A DNA stretch of 64,000 nucleotides from Carposina sasakii. Its lineage: Eukaryota > Arthropoda > Insecta > Lepidoptera > Carposinidae. The notes below the pieces were generated by a model. It did no database searches and had not been told where the DNA came from. It saw only the letters and a program-made list of their open reading frames with translations. The stretch lies in contig CP053154.1 of the NCBI GenBank assembly GCA_014607495.2, forward strand, positions 8,680,001 through 8,744,000, written 5' to 3'. This document shows, one piece after another, positions 56,700 through 64,000 of this stretch; position 1 is the stretch's first letter; each line of letters starts with the position of its first letter. The position numbers were made by a program, and so were the translations under genes.

Positions 56700-59600
56700 A
56701 ACTCCGCACATAAAAAGCACCTTTCGCAATTTAAATAAATTACGATATAGCAATAAATGCCGAGCTTTGTTATTGCATTATTTCGATGCCTAGCTAGGGT
56801 TACCAAACGTCTGAAAAAGGAAAAATATATTCGGGTTTGCTAAACTAAACACTACGAGGACTTAACTTAATCCACAAGAAAATGTTGCCAAACCTGTTTT
56901 AAAATAATATATATATTTTTATATTTGTGTTTTTAGAGCGTAATGTTTTCCAAATGAAGTACCGTTTCGTCAAGTGATTGCTATGCAAGTGGTCCTAAAT
57001 TAACAGTTTTCCACATGGTAGCCCTGCCTAGGTAGCGCGCTGTTGTTTGAGTTTCTAAGTGCACATAAAAACGTAAGCAATCAACGGGCCAGATGTTTTT
57101 GCTGAGCACATAAACGTGAACGGCGTAAATTGACAATTAAGCTTGAATTTCGATACCTTCCAAATGTGTGCTGTAAAATTTATATTGCGCGGTGGCAGTG
57201 GTAAAGGGACTAAGCACAAAGCTGGAGGGAAAATAAAAATATCTAGCCCTACATTGTTTTGTTAGTGTCTCTTGAGAGAACGCACAAAATCGAATTTAAC
57301 TGCAATGAAAGACGTTGTGACTTATGTAGATTTTATTTCATTCCTAATAGAAGCTTCATCTAGTTGGTAGTATTGTAAATCCTATATTTTAATTTAGAGT
57401 GAGTTAAAGATAAGTTATATGTTCTAAAATGCTATAAAGTTCATGTTTAGCACAAAGGTAGAAGCGTAAAGAAATAAAGTAAAATTAATTTATAACAGCT
57501 GTATCGCTTAACTGTTTATTTCTCACATAAAGTTTGTCGTCACCGGAGATTTCGTGATGTCCGACCGTTTATGAGTCTGTGAATGTTTCCCGTAATCGCC
57601 TTTTGATAGTTCTTATTTATTTTGGAGCCGTGCTTAAGTATCAATAAACTATTATTGCAGTACGTAGTCCGAACAAATGTTTAAAAGTCACTTTAAAGTC
57701 ACTGCTGAAATTGCAATCTTGGCAGAGCAAAGTGGAGTTTTAAGTAAATATTCACCAGGTGTTTCATATGTGAGGCCTTGGTGATTATTATATGTAAGTA
57801 TAAGCCTTCTCCCACGCTATTAGATATTGCCTCCTTAAAGTTCATCAATCCTACTAGTCCTATCTTACGTTATGATGCATGTATGTGTGTGTATGTTTAT
57901 TGCTCTTTCATGCAAAAACACTGAACGAATATCGATAAAACTGACAGCTTATACTTGATAAAACTTTCCAGATCAGAATATCACATAGGAAGTTCACGTG
58001 GACGATGTAGCGGGCGGCCGCTAGTAGTTCATATTATCAAAAGATGGTCAAAGGACAAGTCGTGTAAGATTACCTGTATAAACTACAGTGTCGACGACCG
58101 GTATTTTCATTGAAGACACGTTTAATTTGACAGAGCCCTAAACTTATGACACGAAGTTAAGTTATCTGAGCGGTAATTAATTAATTAGGCGCCAAACCCT
58201 TCTGAGGTAGTCCCGATGGTCCCATTACTTAATTAGAATTACGAACCGCTGATTTTAACCCGCGATTGCTTAGAAAGATGTCAATTTGATATATATTGTG
58301 TGGGTGTAGGTGGTGTAGCAGTTACTTATGTAAATATCGAAGATGTAATATTTCTGGAGGAGGTCTCGGAAAAAAGGTGATCAGCTAATTTAGCTACACC
58401 TTTGAAACTTGTTACCTACCTTTTTATGGGAAAATAGCTACTCACATAGCCGGAATCAATGGACTTATTATATAGATATTTTTATAAACAGAATACAAAG
58501 ATTTTTGTAGTCAAGACGCACGATGTTACAGGGTACAGCTAGAAGTATAACATTTCGTTTCATGTTATTCAGCAAAGAGAGCAACCCACCTAAAGCATTA
58601 TTCACAGAAGAGTTTACTAATGCATTTTATGGTCCGGGCAATATTTACGAGGCCCAGGTGGGGTAAAAATGAAAGTAAACTGCGAATATTACAAAACCGT
58701 GTCTAAAGTTAGACAGTGCTTAAAAATGACATTTAACAGCAAAATGTATGAAATATGCCAAATTAGACAATATTTAAATTAATTTGTAATATACAGTGAC
58801 GTAGGTAATACGTAGGGTATAAGTATGTTTAGTTTGTAACCTATTCTTTCACGCAAAAATTACCGAACGTTTTTTGATGAGACTTGACAGTTATGTAGCT
58901 TATACATCACAGGATAGATAAAGTATACAGTGACAAAGAAATGCGCGGCTGCTGGTCATGGATTTTTAGAAGAATCAGATAAGAAATGTATTTTAAAGAT
59001 GAATAACCCAACTTTTCAAATACCAGGCTTGAATAACATTTGTTTTATTTATTACAATGAGGTAAATATTCCAAAGCTGCCCAAAGACGACACAAAATAA
59101 ATAGCGCTGTTTATTTACTCGACTTTTCAGCGGTCGGTAATTGCTCGTTATCTTTCTCTTGGCGCCAAAGACTTAAGAAACCGTTCTATAATCCGGGTAT
59201 TAAGAGTTATGCGTGCCGTGGGATTTGAACGTGTTTCCCCTATTTACAGGGGTCGCTGTCCTCGGGGATTCCATTCCGAAAAACCTCCATAAATATTTCT
59301 TACAGTATTTGTATCTTCCTCGGAGTATCGTTAGCTGTGTTGCCCTTTTTTTCTTTTTTAGTTAGCAGCTGTTGCTTAGTTGGAATGCCGGGAAGCTTAA
59401 GGGATATTTTTGTGTGTACTTTAAATCTACACAAAGATATTATTTATTCTTTTGTTCTAGCTATTATATTTACGAATTTTAAATTATTTATATTATTATT
59501 TAACGACCACTACATTTAGCTACCTACTATTGACCGAGAAGGTTTATTTATCCAACAGGGTGACCCATTTCGACCCTTAATATTCAGCCATTAATTTGCA

Positions 59601-60640
59601 TATTTGGATTTTCCTCAAATTTACGCAAGCTACCACTTACTTCATTATAAATAACACTAGGTACCTTCTAAACTAAAAAGTTGTCAAGTTTTCCTTTAAC
59701 AAATGCTAATTATAAATCTGTACCAAAGCAATGTCGCAATGAATTAATTTGGGCCATGAAATAAACGACGGTGATTGTGTTAGGATGAGAGTAATTACGG
59801 GATCGCGAGCGACTTGTAAACACTGGGGGTGACACATAAAGTAGTGACTAAGAGGAGGTGGCCTAACAGCGTTTACACAGAGTGTTTGGGTCAGATCCAG
59901 GGCCTAAATCGAAATTAAAAACACATTGTCTGTCAGACAGTCAGGAAAAATAGTTCTGCGAAAGCAGTAAATGCGATCAAAACAATTATATATTGACAAT
60001 AAATATAATATGTAAAACAAAGTAGAATTGGATGAATGGTCAAATTTATAGATTTTAAAGCAAGGTCAACCAATCTCCGGTTATCAGATAAGGTGCCCAC
60101 CACGTGCCCACAATGCCGCGATGTATTACAATAATTAATTATCTGGCCAAGAGTAAAAGTTTCTTTTATCCTGAATGTTTGAATATGTCTAATAATATTA
60201 CATATCTGTAATGTTATATATCTATTATTATGCAATTAAAAAAATATGTAATAGCTACTAGACTGTTTTCATAATATTTCGTCTTAATATAACTATACAC
60301 TTTCTGCGTCGGTGTAGATAACAGTCGCTCCTGTGCGAGTCCCGTTAGGAGGGCTAGGCTACGAGCAAATGTTAGCCAGTTGACAATAGCATCTCCTTTT
60401 TGAATTTCCTTCACAGGAAGGCATTAACCAGCCCTTTACCAGCCCTACGAGAAATACGTCGACACAACTAAGAAACATGATAACAAGGAAAATTACACCA
60501 TTTTAATTTCAATTTACGCAGATTTGTCTAATTCGGGGTTCATTTGTCATGGTATCGTTTGTTAGTCATTTTCAGGCTGTAGTAGCCATGCTTTGCGACC
60601 ATACTTTTGAAGATAAAACGACAGAACAGATTTAGGTAAA
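56700..60640. other. Intergenic DNA, no supported gene
   Basis: Contains a CGTCCACGTGAAC-type repeat in reverse orientation at about 57880-58028 (ends GGACGATGTAGCGGGCGGCC). The 60-codon frame at 59337 is hydrophobic and low in complexity and is probably chance. Nothing else recognised. Confidence 0.3.
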
Positions 60641-60652
60641 ATTGCATAGGAA

Positions 60653-61088
60653 TATAATTAATGATTAAACGAACTTACCTGTACGTGAAGTTCAATCATA
60701 ATTATACGAAGTGCCTCGTCCGAAGAGATTAGTTTACCTTTTATTATATTCATAACACAATGTAGTAACGCCTAGTGATACCACCTCTGCACTATGGTTG
60801 AAAGAAAAAAAAAAATGTGGGTAGTCCGTAATTTCAACCTTGTGCCAAGCACCGCCTGTTAGCCTCATTTAGTTTAGAGCCAGATATCCATGATATTTTC
60901 ATAGCATATGGGTGTCATTGTCTCTATACACTGGGCGGGTGGGAATATATACTAATCTCTTCGGACGAGGCACTTCGTATAATTATGATTGAACTTCACG
61001 TACAGGTAAGTTCGTTTAATCATTAATTATACTCGTGCCTCGTCCTCGAGATTAGTTTACCTTTTATTATATTCATAACACAATGTAG
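60653..61088. repeat. 81-bp perfect inverted repeat with an added direct repeat
   Basis: Arms at 60653-60733 and 60951-61031 appear identical in inverted orientation (ATTAATGATTAAACGAACTT ... CCGAAGAGATTAGT) around a 217-bp spacer. Beyond the right arm, 61033-61088 repeats 60711-60768 in direct orientation (TTAGTTTACCTTTTATTATA ... CACAATGTAG). The right arm reads TACAG-GTAAGT, a strong splice donor word. Confidence 0.8.
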
Positions 61089-61089
61089 A

Positions 61090-61582
61090 TGTTTAGAGAA
61101 CACATGAAAATATCATGATCTATTTTGTAGAAAAGTAAAATTAAAATCATGCAAGTACATTGTAATACAAACTTGCTTATTTATGTATCTAATGGAAAAT
61201 AAGTAAGATTTTAAGATTTTATAAGATAAAAAGAAGTGGGTACTTTAATCAATAAGTGATAAACAAAAAAATATCACACCAAATATCTTTCTAAGACGAA
61301 CATAATTATGTTGGAGCTAAGGCAGTACTTATCATTATTACCAGTAGCGACAGGTCTATTGTAATGGCTTACAAAAGTACTGGAATCGCCAGTCCAACCT
61401 GCGATTTTAAATATAGCATCGATGTTTAAACCCTATTTGTATGGTTTGGATGTCGCGGCATGTCGCGTGCTCATCAATGCCGCTGTCCTTAAGGATGGAT
61501 TTTATCTCAGCGGCTAATAGTCTGAAAACCGACGCGGCAAATGTGGTTTTCTGATTCCAATAAACATTTGATCACCTTTTCG
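61090..61582. other. Short intergenic stretch
   Basis: AT-rich to moderate composition, no gene or repeat recognised, running up to the ATT microsatellite at 61583. Confidence 0.3.
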
Positions 61583-61600
61583 ATTATTATTATTATTATT
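61583..61600 (-). repeat. (ATT)6 microsatellite at the retrotransposon 3' end
   Basis: Six ATT units on the plus strand (AAT on the minus strand) follow the 3' UTR of the retrotransposon, about 67 bases after its stop codon. This is where Dong-type elements are known to sit. Confidence 0.7.
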
Positions 61601-61667
61601 TCTTTTTATGGTCTTTTTTCTCTCCGAAGAGGTTATTGGGCACGGGCCGAAGCCAAGTGTTAATAAA

Positions 61668-64000
61668 TTAAGTGGAAGAAAGAAATTTTCGTACAATTCG
61701 ACAGGTGTTAAGTATGACTGCCTTTTGCATGAGTGTGTATGTGGATGGATGAATGTCAAGTGTTTTTAGACTAGTATGTAATGTTTTAGGGATCACTCCT
61801 GTAGTAGATAAAATGATGGGTACGGTTCGGACTGTGCTTATCTGCCATTGTTTTTTTATCTCTATAGAAAGATCGGTGTATTTAGCTATTTTTTCAGTGT
61901 GTGTTGTTAGTAAGTTGTGAGTGTTGCTTATGGCTATATCTATGAAGAAGGCTGTCTTATTTATTTTATTTAGGATAGTAATGTCTGGTCTATTGTGATG
62001 TATTGTTTTATCTGTTATTATAGTTCTGTCCCAATATATTTTAATGTCACTGTTTTCTAGTATGGTTTCAGGTTGATATTTATAGTAAGGAACTTTTTGT
62101 GTGATAAAGTTGTGCTTAAAGGCTATATATTGATGAACTATTGCTGCTACTTGGTCATGCCGATGTTTATAATCGGTTTGGGCTATGGATCTACATGCTC
62201 CAGTTATGTGTTGAATAGTTTCAGGACTGCCGTGGCAGTGTCTGCATGCGTCTGAAGAGAAGTTTGGCGTGCGGATGATATACTTCTGATAATTGCGTGT
62301 TTCTATTATTTGGTCCTGGATCGCGAGCATAAAGCCTTCTGTTTCCGGGAATAGCTCGCCACGCTGCAGCCACGCGTTCGACGCAATTTTGTCGACATGT
62401 ACTTGCTGCAGATCGTGGTAGTGCCTACCGTGCAGAGACTTTTGCTGCCATGCGGCCATCTTCTGTTTATCATTTGTAACGCGTTCGTGCATTTGGGTGT
62501 CCATATCTTGTAGGTTGAGCGGTGTAAGTCGTTGGTCAGCTTTTGTAACTATTTTGTGTAGTCGGATATGTTGTGCTTGCTTGTGGAAGTAGCGTCGGAG
62601 TGATTTGATCTGTTTATTGTGAAGATTAACAACATCTATTATACCTCTTCCTCCTTCTGCTCTTGGTAGTGTGAGTCTCTGTACACACGATCTGGGATGG
62701 TGTTTCCGATGTGCTGTCATAGATGTATTAATGATTCGCTGTAGTTTCATTAGATCCGTTGGAGACCAGGTTATTATACCGAAAGAGTAGGTGAGTATGG
62801 GTATTGCATAGCTATTGATTGCTTTGATTGTGTTTCGTGAGTTCAGTTTAGATCGAAGCAGCACATTTAGACGGTGTTTGAACTTTTTTATAAGTTCACT
62901 TTTGGTGGACTTGTATTGTATTTGGCGAGCTTGTTGGAATCCTAAATACTTGTAGGTGGTATTTCGGTCGAGAGATTGTATGCAATCACCAGACTGCAAG
63001 GAATAATCATCTTGTGCTAGCTTTCCTTTCCTAACCGTGAATGTTTTGCACTTATCTATGCCGAACTGCATGTGTATGTCTCGGGAGAAGGTTTCAGTAA
63101 TATCTGCAAGTGAATGAAGTGACTGTGTGCTGTTACTATACAACTTGATATCATCCATGTACATGAGGTGCGTTAACGTTATGCGGTTGTGTCCTGCTAT
63201 TATGGGGAATCCTTTGCTATTTTTATTCAACTGATTTGACAGGGGGTTTAAGGCAAGGCAAAACCAGAGAGGGCTTAAAGCATCTCCCTGGAATATACCC
63301 CTTCGAATTGAGATATCTGGTATTTCAATGGTAGTGTTATTTATTAATTTTAATTTAGTTTTCCAGTGCTGCATGGCGGATTTTAAGAATGTAACTATTG
63401 TGGGATGAATTTTGTAGTGATTTAGAATTGAGGTGAGCCAGCTATGTGGTACCGAATCAAAGGCTTTTCTGTAATCGATGTACATGGTTGAAATATCTCT
63501 TTTACGTAAATAAGCCTGTTTCATTGCAACCGAATCAATAATCAGCTGTTCCTTGCAGCCCTGACTATTTTTGCGGCAGCCTTTCTGTTCTTCTGCAAGA
63601 ATGTTATTTTCAGTGATATGTAGATAAATTACTTCAGCAATACAAGAGGTAAGAATCTTATATATTGTTTGCAGACATGTAATTGGTCGGTATTTAGCTG
63701 GATCATGGAAGTCAGTGTCCTTTGGTATCATATAAGTAACTCCTTGTGTTATGAACGTTGGTAACAAATTGGGTGTCTGAATGAAGTCGTTGATATGGTT
63801 GTACAGTAGACTATGAACTTTTGTAAACTTCTTATACCAGTAATTATGGATATTATCTGACCCGGGTGCTTTCCAGTTATGTGCCCTGCTAAGAACTTTC
63901 ATAAAAATGTCAATAGGAATATGCTCGAAAGTCATATGCGTAGTGTTTTCTACATTTCTTGCATCATCTTTAATCCAGTTTGCTGATTGATTATGTTCAA
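61668..64000 (-). CDS. R4/Dong-type non-LTR retrotransposon polyprotein, 5' end beyond the window
   Basis: At least 776 codons; the frame stays open from the Met at 63935 to the window edge, so the start is outside. Numbering from that Met: KAPGSD (22-27), reverse transcriptase motifs DYRKAFDSVP (154-163), FQGDALSP (215-222) and the catalytic YMDD (259-262), then a thumb region. Near the C-terminus is a zinc knuckle with Cys564, Cys567, His576 and Cys581. A restriction-like endonuclease motif follows: RPD (649-651), then 14 residues and Asp666, then KYTDL. This order (RT, CCHC, PD-D endonuclease in one ORF) marks the early-branching R2/R4 group rather than APE-type elements. The visible part has no stops or shifts. 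Confidence 0.9.
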   Translation of the reverse strand, partial: EHNQSANWIKDDARNVENTTHMTFEHIPIDIFMKVLSRAHNWKAPGSDNIHNYWYKKFTKVHSLLYNHINDFIQTPNLLPTFITQGVTYMIPKDTDFHDPAKYRPITCLQTIYKILTSCIAEVIYLHITENNILAEEQKGCRKNSQGCKEQLIIDSVAMKQAYLRKRDISTMYIDYRKAFDSVPHSWLTSILNHYKIHPTIVTFLKSAMQHWKTKLKLINNTTIEIPDISIRRGIFQGDALSPLWFCLALNPLSNQLNKNSKGFPIIAGHNRITLTHLMYMDDIKLYSNSTQSLHSLADITETFSRDIHMQFGIDKCKTFTVRKGKLAQDDYSLQSGDCIQSLDRNTTYKYLGFQQARQIQYKSTKSELIKKFKHRLNVLLRSKLNSRNTIKAINSYAIPILTYSFGIITWSPTDLMKLQRIINTSMTAHRKHHPRSCVQRLTLPRAEGGRGIIDVVNLHNKQIKSLRRYFHKQAQHIRLHKIVTKADQRLTPLNLQDMDTQMHERVTNDKQKMAAWQQKSLHGRHYHDLQQVHVDKIASNAWLQRGELFPETEGFMLAIQDQIIETRNYQKYIIRTPNFSSDACRHCHGSPETIQHITGACRSIAQTDYKHRHDQVAAIVHQYIAFKHNFITQKVPYYKYQPETILENSDIKIYWDRTIITDKTIHHNRPDITILNKINKTAFFIDIAISNTHNLLTTHTEKIAKYTDLSIEIKKQWQISTVRTVPIILSTTGVIPKTLHTSLKTLDIHPSTYTLMQKAVILNTCRIVRKFLSST

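Noticed and set aside
1..64000. A bacterial-type defence system, CRISPR array or virus-derived system
   Set aside because: No cas-like, toxin-antitoxin, phage or viral structural genes are seen, and the window is intron-bearing animal DNA.

Overview
The window is eukaryotic nuclear DNA, AT-rich, with spliceosomal introns and very dense transposable elements. Several signals point to an insect, most likely a moth or butterfly: RTE-type retrotransposon ends closing in GATGAT or GAAGAA tails, interspersed repeats with the CCCGCGACTTCGTCCGCG-type head, tRNA-headed SINEs, and a Dong-like retrotransposon ending on a TAA-type microsatellite. No species can be named from the sequence alone. I saw no prokaryotic system, CRISPR array or viral gene.

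Layout: 1-4460 holds a BTB/Pipsqueak transcription-factor gene (non-coding GC-rich 5' exon, one coding exon, long 3' UTR). 6189-22491 is a complete SREBP gene on the plus strand; I could join 16 coding exons in one open frame of 1059 residues, and its introns are packed with repeats. 26614-28057 is a centrin gene and 28789-29493 an intronless ribose-5-phosphate isomerase gene, arranged tail to tail and flanked by inverted copies of a ~480-bp repeat. 30.8-35.7 kb is a nest of elements: a pogo-like transposase remnant broken by an RTE endonuclease fragment, a small tandem array and a possible two-exon host gene end. 36326-38164 (minus) is a three-exon coiled-coil gene that I do not recognise. 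38.3-50.2 kb has no convincing gene; it holds paired MITEs, a full-length SINE and other repeats. 50271-54779 is a hAT transposon with both ends and its 8-bp target duplication. 54.8-61.5 kb has no recognised gene but contains an 81-bp perfect inverted repeat. 61583-64000 (minus) is an R4/Dong-type non-LTR retrotransposon running off the right edge.

The host genes are ordinary cellular genes with no evident pathway link: transcription control (BTB-Psq), lipid homeostasis (SREBP), the pentose phosphate pathway (Rpi) and centrioles/nuclear export (centrin). The most informative non-ordinary content is the history of insertions: element borders with target-site duplications, nested insertions, decayed tandem copies of one SREBP exon, and element families that share a core but have different ends. 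All exon joins were made by eye from splice signals and reading phase and have not been tested against transcripts.
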